DNA from: JAUWQU01 sp964605095
Lineage (GTDB): Bacteria > Planctomycetota > Phycisphaerae > SM23-33
Direction of reading: 5' to 3'
Length of the DNA stretch: 11,454 nt
Assembly: GCA_964605095.1 (NCBI GenBank)
Contig: CAZSBS010000162.1
Coordinates: 1 to 11,454 of the forward strand
The notes under the pieces are model-generated. The model did no database searches. It saw only the letters and a list, made by a program, of their open reading frames with translations, and was not told the origin of the DNA. Positions 1 through 5,864 of this stretch are shown in pieces; position 1 is the first letter of the stretch; each line of letters begins with the position of its first letter. The translations under genes and the position numbers were made by a program.

Positions 1-1059
1 GCCGCGGCCCCGGCCGTGAGACGTGTGCTCGTCAATTCCGTCAAGGTGCCCCCGGGACTGCTCGTCAGGCAGGTCGACGCCGCGATCATTGCTGCCGGCG
101 ACCTCAAGATGCCCGGCCGCAAGGCCGCTCACGACATCTGCCAGAAGCTCTGGACGCATCGGCCGGGATTCCGCCTCATGCTCGCCGACGCGGCAAGGCT
201 GCTCGGCAGGCAGATCACCGCCCCACAGAACGATGAGCCCAACGTGCCCAGCCCATCCGACTGCATCCAGACGCTTCGCCAAGCCGTCGTGTTCGACTAC
301 GTGCCTACGACCTGGCCGGCCTCGCAGCCAAAGCCCAAGCCGGCCCGCACGCCGTTGCCTTCCGCCGCCGCGGCTGTGGCATTGTGGAAACTCGGCGCAA
401 AGGCGGCCGAAGAGTTCATCAAAGTACCCGCATGGGATCACGTGTCGCTCGCGGGCGACTACGTGGCCTGGAATGTCGGCATAACCGGCAGTGATTGGGC
501 CTTCGAGCTGGGCCTGTCACTGCTGCCGGCCTCCGACGCCCCGCCCGCTTTGCACGTCTACAGCGACGACGCCCGCTCGACCGGCGCAATGCTGCTGGCA
601 ATCGCCGCCACCACGCCCCAGCGCCGCAAAGAGGCAACCGATAGAATCCTCTCGCGCCTCGAGGCCGGCCGGCGCGGCAAGGAGGACAGCTTCTACGTCC
701 GCGGCGCCTACCAGTGCGCCCTTGCTATCCTGGGCGATACCAGCGCCACCACCCAAGCCCTCCGCCTGCTGGAAACGGGACAGTTCTCGCAGCGCCGTGC
801 GATCACCGCCCTGACCCTCGCCGACGACTTCCGCGGACTGGACTGGCTGCTCTGGAACCGCCAGGTCGACCGCGAAGACATGCTGTTTCTGCTCGTCGAT
901 GAACAGCTTGGCGAGGTCATCGCCCGCTGCCTGCCCCAACTGCCCACCATCAGCCCCGCCGCCAGCACAGACCTGGCCAACTGGCAACTGCTGAGGCTCC
1001 GCCACGCCTACGAGATACTAAGGCCCAGCCTCAAGCCCCAACTGCGCCGCGCGCCCTGA
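1..1059 (+). CDS. Hypothetical protein, C-terminal part (5' end probably outside the window)
   Basis: The frame is open from the first base. The first possible start inside the window is a GTG at 16, which has no Shine-Dalgarno sequence before it, so the protein probably begins upstream. From that GTG it is 347 residues. Residues about 1-75 form a predicted soluble, helix-rich segment. A Pro/Lys/Ala-rich linker lies around residues 100-120 (PKPKPARTPLPSAAAA), followed by a second helical, Leu/Ala-rich domain. No membrane segment, signal peptide or catalytic motif is recognisable. The last part (about 225-345) has a helix-pair rhythm that could be HEAT- or TPR-like, but this is only an impression. 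Codons are GC-rich in the third position, which supports real coding. The 3' end runs 29 bases into the convergent rhaT-like gene. I do not recognise the family. Confidence 0.7.
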   Translation, partial: AAAPAVRRVLVNSVKVPPGLLVRQVDAAIIAAGDLKMPGRKAAHDICQKLWTHRPGFRLMLADAARLLGRQITAPQNDEPNVPSPSDCIQTLRQAVVFDYVPTTWPASQPKPKPARTPLPSAAAAVALWKLGAKAAEEFIKVPAWDHVSLAGDYVAWNVGITGSDWAFELGLSLLPASDAPPALHVYSDDARSTGAMLLAIAATTPQRRKEATDRILSRLEAGRRGKEDSFYVRGAYQCALAILGDTSATTQALRLLETGQFSQRRAITALTLADDFRGLDWLLWNRQVDREDMLFLLVDEQLGEVIARCLPQLPTISPAASTDLANWQLLRLRHAYEILRPSLKPQLRRAP

Positions 1060-2098
1060 TCGCGTGCGCAAGGCCCAGCACGCACACGCCGGCAATGAGG
1101 ATGATTATCCCCGCGAGGATCCAGCGGATGCTCTTTCCGCCCGCCCCGCGCCACTCGCCGGTCCGAAAACCGTGGAAGTTGCCGACGATGATGGCGAAGC
1201 TCATGAACACCGGGTAGCCGATGGGCATGGACCAATCGCCAAGCTTCGAGAACCCCAGGCCGAACAGGAATATCGCCCCGTCGTGCAGCAGGGCCATCAC
1301 CAAGGCCAGGCCCACAGCCAAGCCCGCGCCGCTCTTGCCGAAGTTGCCCCACGTGCGGTTCCTTGTCAGCAGGCCCGCGCAGTACACCAGCGACGAGACG
1401 GCCCCGCCCCAGACGATCAACGACATCACCGCCCAGGCCGCGCTGGGCGAGGAGTTGCCCAGATCCGTCGCCGCTTTGCCGACGCCCCCGCCGTACGAAG
1501 CCGCCACGCCGTAACACGCGCACAAGATGCCGGAAGCGACAGCCACGATTATGCCGATGCCCATCCGCGGCTTCTTGGCCGCCTCCTGGCCGGCATCAAT
1601 CGCCTCGACGGCCGCGCCGCCAAGCTGGCGTTCCTTGAGCATCGCCGCCTTGCCGCAAGCTATCACGCCCAGCAGGCACAGCCCCACGCCGCCAAGAACG
1701 GTGTAGCCGTACGACGTGAAGAGGTCGCCGCGGCTCTGAGTGAGCATCGGCACCATCGACCCGGTAACGATCTGCGCGCCGTAATTCAGCGAGTACGCCA
1801 GGGATAACCCGATGAAGGCGAAGCTCATGCCCAGCGTCATCGAGCCCAGCCCCCACAAAAGGCCGAAGATCAGCGGCAGCATCATAGCCGACCACCCGGC
1901 CGCCCCGTAGACGGCGAAGAAATCCTTGACGATCACCGGGCCAAGCGCGATCGGAATGATGAGCGTGACGAACAAGAAAAACGGACCCCAGAGATTCTCC
2001 CAGGGCGTGTCCTTGCGAACATACTTGCTCGGCAGACCGAACGACCCGCCGCACATCGCACCCAGCAGCAGCCAGAAGAATCCCATTACGGTCGCCAT
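1031..2098 (-). CDS. rhaT: RhaT-family L-rhamnose/proton symporter
   Basis: This 355-residue polytopic inner-membrane protein matches the L-rhamnose-H+ symporter family in length and layout. The N-terminal FWLLLGAMCGGSFGLPSKYV stretch, followed by WENLWGPFF, is typical of RhaT. About ten hydrophobic segments can be seen, near residues 4-22, 37-59, 70-90, 92-115, 132-150, 178-200, 216-240, 256-280, 288-310 and 325-345, with a soluble loop around 155-177. The start is set by the ATG at 2098, which has a GGAG eight bases upstream. Known family members import L-rhamnose with protons; here the substrate could be another deoxy sugar. It lies downstream of a glycerol dehydrogenase gene on the same strand, but a 304-base repeat-bearing gap separates them, so co-transcription is uncertain. 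No other rhamnose genes are visible. Its stop overlaps the end of the convergent gene by 29 bases. Confidence 0.88.
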   Translation of the reverse strand: MATVMGFFWLLLGAMCGGSFGLPSKYVRKDTPWENLWGPFFLFVTLIIPIALGPVIVKDFFAVYGAAGWSAMMLPLIFGLLWGLGSMTLGMSFAFIGLSLAYSLNYGAQIVTGSMVPMLTQSRGDLFTSYGYTVLGGVGLCLLGVIACGKAAMLKERQLGGAAVEAIDAGQEAAKKPRMGIGIIVAVASGILCACYGVAASYGGGVGKAATDLGNSSPSAAWAVMSLIVWGGAVSSLVYCAGLLTRNRTWGNFGKSGAGLAVGLALVMALLHDGAIFLFGLGFSKLGDWSMPIGYPVFMSFAIIVGNFHGFRTGEWRGAGGKSIRWILAGIIILIAGVCVLGLAHAIRARGAVGA

Positions 2099-2111
2099 GT
2101 TGGTGTCTCCA

Positions 2112-2236
2112 AATGTCTTAATGACAAATGCTAAATGTTAAATGCCAAATGTCGAATGCTCAAAGACGGCGAATCGGCTTATGTGGCGCTCGGAGTGCCT
2201 CTTCAGTTTGGCATTTGGCATTCAGCATTTGGCATT
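2112..2236. repeat. AATGNNA heptad repeats in two inverted arms
   Basis: The left arm (2120-2161) contains six consecutive 7-base units that all begin AATG: AATGACA, AATGCTA, AATGTTA, AATGCCA, AATGTCG and AATGCTC. One more unit (AATGTCT, 2112-2118) is offset by one base. The right arm (2209-2236) has four units in the opposite orientation: TGGCATT, TGGCATT, CAGCATT and TGGCATT. The arms can pair as a long imperfect stem around a loop of about 47 bases. The tract is AT-rich against its surroundings and occupies the first half of the 304-base gap between the glycerol dehydrogenase and rhaT-like genes. The rest of the gap holds three small hairpins and no convincing gene. The period of seven argues against coding. 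It resembles in style the short tandem heptamer repeats known from other bacteria; its role here is unknown. Confidence 0.75.
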
Positions 2237-2253
2237 ACGCCGTTCTTCGGCGT
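2237..2253. other. Small perfect hairpin abutting the heptad repeats
   Basis: ACGCCG and CGGCGT form a six-pair stem around a TTCTT loop, directly next to the right repeat arm. There is no T-tract on either side, so it is not a standard intrinsic terminator. It may be the edge of the repeat element. Confidence 0.4.
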
Positions 2254-2283
2254 CTCTGCTCTGAAAAGTGGCATATGTTTCCG

Positions 2284-2301
2284 AGCCCCGTTTACGGGGC
2301 T
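2284..2301. other. GC-rich perfect hairpin, REP-like
   Basis: AGCCCCGT and ACGGGGCT are exact reverse complements separated by TT, giving a strong 18-base hairpin. No U-run follows it on either strand. It lies about 100 bases past the glycerol dehydrogenase stop, so it could be a weak terminator, an mRNA-stabilising structure or a dispersed palindromic repeat. Confidence 0.45.
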
Positions 2302-2375
2302 GAAGATCAAACCCAAATAAGGAGTCGATCAAGAGCGAAAGTTCAGATTATGAGGCATTTTCATGTTCATCGGGC

Positions 2376-2388
2376 GAGCCGGGGGCTC
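2376..2388 (-). terminator. Weak candidate hairpin just after the glycerol dehydrogenase gene
   Basis: GAGCC and GGCTC flank a three-base loop, starting 14 bases after the stop codon read on the minus strand. The stem is only five pairs and no T-tract follows. Short direct repeats TCATGTTC flank it. A terminator role is possible but not shown. Confidence 0.2.
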
Positions 2389-2402
2389 ATGTTCGACTGC
2401 GG

Positions 2403-3515
2403 TTAATGACAGCCCGCCAGTTTCTTCCGCGCCTCACCGAGCGCGTCGGCGGCGACCATGGCGTCGACGATGCTTTCGGGCGTTACCTTGAACGGGTGGA
2501 AATGGCACAGCGAGCCGGGGCCCGCGCAGATCTTGCCGATGCCCTCGAGCCGCTCGCGCTTCACCCCAGCCAGGCCGAGGTCGGCGAAGGTCACCGGCAG
2601 GCCGACGGCGATCTCGAAGTCCACTATCCGGTAGATCTCCTCGACCTCGACATCCTCTTCCAGGCAAAGCTGGCTGACTATCCCGAAGCCCACCTCGTGC
2701 CCGTGCATCAGGCCGTGACACTCCGGCAGCGACGGCAGGCAATTGGCGATCATGTGGGCCGTGGCAACCCCGCCGCTCTCGAAGCCCATGCCGCTCAGCA
2801 GCACGTTGGCCTCGACGACCTTCTCGACCGCCGGCGTGACCACCTTGGCCTCCACCGCCCGCTTGGCCTCGACGCCGTACTCCAGCAAAATGTCGTAGCC
2901 GAGCTGCGCCAACGCCATCGCCGCCTGCGTCGATACCCCGCCCGCCAGGTTGGGTGAGCGGGTCTGAAGGCACACGCGAGCCTCGATCCACGTGGCAAGC
3001 GCGTCGCCCATCCCGGCCACGAACGCCCGCACGGGCCCGTTGGCGATCACCCGCGTGTCCACAAGCACAAGGTCGGGGTTCCTGCCCCAGGACTCGAAGC
3101 CCAGGCAGTTGCCCTTCTCGTCGTACCAGACGGTGTACGAACTGGTCGGCGAATCGTTCGAGGCTATTGTCGGAATGGTTATCATGGCTGAGCCGGTCTT
3201 GGCGGCCGCCGCCTTGGCGGTGTCCAGCGCCTTGCCGCCACCGACGCCGATTATCACGTCGGCCTTGGCCTCGGCGGCGAGCTTGGCCACGCGGTCGACC
3301 TCGGCGTGGGTGGAGTCGCCGCCAAACGCGACGTCGGTTACCTTGAGCTTCGCCTCAGCCAGGCTGGCCAGGATGGTTTTACCCACGATAGCCTTGACCT
3401 TCTTGTCCCACAGGACCAGCGGCCTTTTCCCGATGGCGGCGATAAGCGCCCCCGCCTCCGAAAGGACATCCGGCCCCTGCACGTACTTTCGCGGCGCGAG
3501 CAACACTGCTTTCAT
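2403..3515 (-). CDS. gldA: Glycerol dehydrogenase (iron-type/GldA family alcohol dehydrogenase)
   Basis: This 370-residue cytoplasmic NAD-dependent enzyme belongs to the GldA branch, which oxidises glycerol to dihydroxyacetone and also handles 1,2-propanediol. The N-terminal Rossmann-like half carries the nucleotide-binding GVGGGKALDTAK motif at residues 90-101 and the IPTIASNDSPTS segment at 114-125. The C-terminal helical half holds the metal site: Asp171 (GMGDALATW), His254 (GGVATAHMIAN) and His271 (GLMHGHEVGFG), matching the Asp-His-His ligands known in the family. Length is normal. I chose the ATG at 3515 because AGAAAGG lies upstream and MKAVLLAPRKYVQG is the usual family start; an in-frame ATG at 3587 would add 24 atypical residues. 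A RhaT-like symporter gene follows, which hints at use on a sugar-derived C3 compound such as lactaldehyde or propanediol. That substrate is inference. Confidence 0.9.
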   Translation of the reverse strand: MKAVLLAPRKYVQGPDVLSEAGALIAAIGKRPLVLWDKKVKAIVGKTILASLAEAKLKVTDVAFGGDSTHAEVDRVAKLAAEAKADVIIGVGGGKALDTAKAAAAKTGSAMITIPTIASNDSPTSSYTVWYDEKGNCLGFESWGRNPDLVLVDTRVIANGPVRAFVAGMGDALATWIEARVCLQTRSPNLAGGVSTQAAMALAQLGYDILLEYGVEAKRAVEAKVVTPAVEKVVEANVLLSGMGFESGGVATAHMIANCLPSLPECHGLMHGHEVGFGIVSQLCLEEDVEVEEIYRIVDFEIAVGLPVTFADLGLAGVKRERLEGIGKICAGPGSLCHFHPFKVTPESIVDAMVAADALGEARKKLAGCH

Positions 3516-3597
3516 GGCATTCGAGCCTTTCTTGGCATTCGTATAAAAACTTCGCACGACAATGATCCCGCGACGGCTTGGCGTCATTCGACGCCAA
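3516..3597 (-). promoter_or_regulatory. Upstream region of the glycerol dehydrogenase gene with a perfect hairpin
   Basis: TTGGCGTC and GACGCCAA (3578-3597) are exact reverse complements around a four-base loop, centred about 70 bases before the start codon. Between the hairpin and the Shine-Dalgarno sequence is a TATACG box within TTTTTATACGAA that could be a -10; no clear -35 was found at normal spacing. The dyad may be an operator or an mRNA leader structure. The rest of the 268-base gap up to the dGTPase gene holds a GCTTCGAAGC palindrome (3695-3704), another hairpin (3744-3763) and no gene. Confidence 0.35.
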
Positions 3598-3743
3598 ACA
3601 TGCGCCCTCGCGGCCAGGACAGGTCGCCAATACCCTAGCCCGCCCGGTGCGTGCGGTCAATGGGGTTGGCGCTTTTGCAAACTGCCAAGGGGGTGCTTCG
3701 AAGCCCTATGTGCCGTCTGTCAGGGCGACCTTCGGCTCTTACA

Positions 3744-3763
3744 GCCGTCCCACTCGGGACGGC
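3744..3763 (-). terminator. Strong hairpin after the dGTPase gene, possible terminator
   Basis: GCCGTCCC and GGGACGGC form an eight-pair perfect stem with a four-base loop, beginning 20 bases past the dGTPase stop codon. There is no T-tract behind it, so Rho-independent termination in the E. coli style is doubtful. It could protect the 3' end of the message or be a dispersed palindrome. Confidence 0.4.
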
Positions 3764-3783
3764 GATGTGCGTCATGCCAAGCC

Positions 3784-4968
3784 CTATACTGCGCCCTTAG
3801 GCAGGAAGCATTCGACACAGGCTTTACAGAAGAAAGAATCCGTCATGCCGGCAAGGAAATCCAAGACGACCTGGTGTTTGGAGTCGTTCCAACCTTCGCC
3901 AACATCATCCCGAACGAACGATTGAAAGACTCCCCAGCAGGAGGTCGGGTCTTGTGCTTCGTCCTCTGATGCAATCTTGTTCACGTCGCCACAGGCTTTA
4001 TCAAGACGGACCATTAGCAGATCAAACATGATCTTCATCGACCGATCAACCTGATCGAACGTGGTCTGGGCTTGGCTAGAGTGATAAATTCGCGCCGTGT
4101 TGAATTCAAGTAACTCCTTCATTGCGTTGCAGACGCCCATGCTCACAAAGAGCTTGTTGTGGTCCACACCGTTGTTAACGAGTTCATGAATCAGCCGATT
4201 GATCATCTCGCGGTTCGTCTGGCCAAGCACATCTTTTACTGTTTTGGGCAGTTCCTTTTGCTTGATGATGTTGAGGGCTATGGCATCTTCGAAATCCCGC
4301 CCTAGATACGCGATCTTGTCGGCCCACCTGACTATACAACCTTCCAGAGTGGCTGGCCGGTCCCCCCGTTTCATTGTGAGCAATGCCTCAGGCGTCTTGT
4401 CGAGATCAGGAGATAAGCACTCATCGAATTTCTCCCCACAGTGGCAGGCAATGCCGTCTCTCACTGCAAACGTCAGGTTGAGCCCCCGATAGGCGGGCAT
4501 ATATGGAGACTCAAGCCTGTCCACCACTCGGAGGCTTTGGAGTTCATGCGTAAACGACAGGCCATGTGACTCCACAATTGCCTTGAGGCTTTTTTCCCCC
4601 TTATGTCCAAAAGGAGCATGGCCCAGATCGTGACCTATGGCAATGGCTCGGACAAGATCGACATTCAACCACAGGGCCTGGGCTATTGTTGCCGCCACAG
4701 AAGCCACATGGAGATGATGTTCGATACGCGTGCAAATGTGATCGTTTTGGGGTGAAATGAAGACTTGGGTTTTGTGGCGCAATCGTCGAAACGCCCTGGA
4801 GTGGATAATCCGTGTGTAATCGCGCTGGAAGTCTGTTCGGAAAGGGCACTTTTCCGGGCCGTGTTCACGGCGGGTTGCCCTCTCGTCCGAAGAAAGCGTC
4901 GCCTGCGGAGAAAGACTTTCTCGCTCCCGCGTTTCAACTTCCTCCCTAGGACATGCTTGCTCCGCCAT
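3784..4968 (-). CDS. dgt: dGTPase-like HD-domain deoxynucleoside triphosphohydrolase
   Basis: This 394-residue protein is of the dGTP triphosphohydrolase family, which splits dNTPs into deoxynucleoside and tripolyphosphate. The family start CPFRTDFQRDYTRIIHSRAF is at residues 41-60. The HD metal site is complete: His84 (TRIEHHLHV), His113-Asp114 (GHDLGHAPFGHKGE) and Asp217 (RWADKIAYLGRD). The length fits the shorter, type 2 dGTPases. Residues 1-40 form a charged, variable tail. A Cys-containing segment, ACHCGEKFDEC (174-184), sits where many relatives have GILxHxG; its role is unknown. The start follows the deoxyribosyltransferase stop by 21 bases, with a GGGGG before it, so the two genes are probably one operon. 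Base composition is clearly lower in GC than dnaE next door. Related enzymes are known to deplete dNTPs during phage infection; housekeeping dNTP balance is the alternative. Confidence 0.88.
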   Translation of the reverse strand: MAEQACPREEVETRERESLSPQATLSSDERATRREHGPEKCPFRTDFQRDYTRIIHSRAFRRLRHKTQVFISPQNDHICTRIEHHLHVASVAATIAQALWLNVDLVRAIAIGHDLGHAPFGHKGEKSLKAIVESHGLSFTHELQSLRVVDRLESPYMPAYRGLNLTFAVRDGIACHCGEKFDECLSPDLDKTPEALLTMKRGDRPATLEGCIVRWADKIAYLGRDFEDAIALNIIKQKELPKTVKDVLGQTNREMINRLIHELVNNGVDHNKLFVSMGVCNAMKELLEFNTARIYHSSQAQTTFDQVDRSMKIMFDLLMVRLDKACGDVNKIASEDEAQDPTSCWGVFQSFVRDDVGEGWNDSKHQVVLDFLAGMTDSFFCKACVECFLPKGAV

Positions 4969-4989
4969 GATCTTACACCCCCATGGATT

Positions 4990-5631
4990 TCAGGCTGTCA
5001 GAGTTCTCGCTTCTTGTGGGTCACGATTACAGAGGACTTCCACAACACCTTCGACCCCACGGTTGTCGCAAAGAGCTTGCCATATCGCGGAACCCAATTG
5101 AACTTGGGATGCGATTTCATGTTCGCGGGCATTCTTGCGCTTCGCGGGGCAAGTCCGCGACTGAGCCAGTGCCTTGACCCTGGCAACCACCTGTGCGGTG
5201 GAGTCACAAAGGTCGAAGTCAAAAAGGCCCGCCACCAGTGGATTGTCCTGCCCGCCAAAAGCTGTCCGGCTATCCGTCTTGTACCCGACTACAGGCTTGC
5301 CCCGGGACCAGGCTATGGCTGCCTCGGAGACCGTTCCTTCGTCCGGCACACGCCCGTTGAGATTCGCGACGATGACATCGCATCCTTGGAGCACTTGGAA
5401 CACGTCCAACGCGAATACCGCCTCCGACATGATTTTGTTCGCGCGATCCTTTTCCAGGCCGCTGCAAACAAGTTCATCCACACATGCCGTCAATTCGAGG
5501 CCGTCACGGTGGGGCAGAAAAGTCTCGAAACCCGCTTTCTCCAAAGCCTTTGCGAGCATCGTCATCTCTTCCCGCTCCGGCTTGTTGAACAGGGGGCCTG
5601 CGCAATAGACGCGCATTCGTACATTTTCCAT
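4990..5631 (-). CDS. Nucleoside 2-deoxyribosyltransferase family protein
   Basis: This 213-residue protein shows the hallmarks of the nucleoside 2-deoxyribosyltransferase fold, which cleaves the N-glycosidic bond of 2'-deoxynucleosides and transfers deoxyribose to another base. These are YCAGPLF at residues 9-15, LPHRDG at 39-44, DVIVANLNG at 85-93 and the active-site stretch PDEGTVSEAAIAW at 96-108, in which Glu103 sits at the expected nucleophile position. It has an extra C-terminal region of about 50-60 residues (after about 155) compared with the roughly 150-160-residue classical enzymes; this ends in a helical VEVLCNRD stretch. The ATG at 5631 has AAGGGAG six bases upstream, which favours it over the ATG at 5616. 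It is first in an operon with the dGTPase gene, whose product could feed it deoxynucleosides. It might act as a hydrolase rather than a transferase; the sequence does not decide this. Confidence 0.85.
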   Translation of the reverse strand: MENVRMRVYCAGPLFNKPEREEMTMLAKALEKAGFETFLPHRDGLELTACVDELVCSGLEKDRANKIMSEAVFALDVFQVLQGCDVIVANLNGRVPDEGTVSEAAIAWSRGKPVVGYKTDSRTAFGGQDNPLVAGLFDFDLCDSTAQVVARVKALAQSRTCPAKRKNAREHEIASQVQLGSAIWQALCDNRGVEGVVEVLCNRDPQEARTLTA

Positions 5632-5700
5632 GCCCGTCTCCCTTACCCCAAATTTCCTAAACCGGGTGCCAAACGGAACGCTAACATAACCATCCCCCGT

Positions 5701-5729
5701 ATCCTATGCGCGCACCGCTATTCCGTCAA
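5701..5729 (-). promoter_or_regulatory. Sigma70-like promoter of the deoxyribosyltransferase-dGTPase operon
   Basis: Read on the minus strand, TTGACG (5729-5724) and TAGGAT (5706-5701) are separated by exactly 17 bases. They match the -35 and -10 consensus at five and four of six positions. Transcription would start near 5694, leaving a leader of about 60 bases. Confidence 0.6.
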
Positions 5730-5774
5730 TGAGAAAAACGATGGGATCAAGGTCGAATCGCATCCGGCGCAAGA

Positions 5775-5803
5775 TTGCCCCGCCCGCCCGGCGTTGGTAT
5801 AGT
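5775..5803 (+). promoter_or_regulatory. Sigma70-like promoter of dnaE
   Basis: TTGCCC (5775-5780) and TATAGT (5798-5803) are 17 bases apart and match consensus at four and five of six positions. The expected start near 5810 gives a leader of about 55 bases before the chosen ATG. A long in-frame extension starting at 5775 would overlap this promoter, which is one reason for preferring the later start. Confidence 0.6.
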
Positions 5804-5818
5804 GTGCTCGCCGGGCGG
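5784..5818. promoter_or_regulatory. 10+10 bp perfect dyad enclosing the dnaE -10 box
   Basis: CCGCCCGGCG (5784-5793) and CGCCGGGCGG (5809-5818) are exact reverse complements separated by 15 bases that contain the TATAGT box. The left half lies in the promoter spacer and the right half covers the expected transcription start. This geometry fits a repressor operator. In GC-rich DNA such a dyad could also be incidental. Confidence 0.45.
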
Positions 5819-5854
5819 CGGATCGCCAGCGCCGGCGGCGCGGACGGCAAAAAC

Positions 5855-5864
5855 GGAAGGCAGG
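5855..5864 (+). promoter_or_regulatory. dnaE: Ribosome binding site that sets the dnaE start
   Basis: GGAAGGCAGG lies immediately before two in-frame ATGs at 5865 and 5871. GGAAGG is 4 bases from the first and 10 from the second, so either could be used; the difference is two residues. Confidence 0.55.

Noticed and set aside
1064..1807. A 247-codon plus-strand frame inside the rhaT-like gene
   Set aside because: It is the shadow of a ten-segment membrane protein; its Ala/Arg/His/Gln-rich composition is typical of antisense frames.
2112..2236. CRISPR array
   Set aside because: The units are only 7 bases with no spacers and occur in opposite orientations.
3516..3587. A 24-residue N-terminal extension of the glycerol dehydrogenase
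   Set aside because: MKAVLLAPRKYVQG is the normal family start and is preceded by AGAAAGG; the extension covers the probable -10 box and part of the hairpin.
4765..5802. A 345-codon plus-strand frame across the deoxyribosyltransferase and dGTPase starts
   Set aside because: It is antisense to two genes with clear family motifs and crosses their shared intergenic spacer. The product matches nothing.
5775..5864. A 30-residue N-terminal extension of DnaE from an ATG-like start at 5775
   Set aside because: It overlaps the likely promoter and dyad, has a Pro/Gly/Ala-rich composition unlike DnaE, and a good ribosome binding site lies before 5865.
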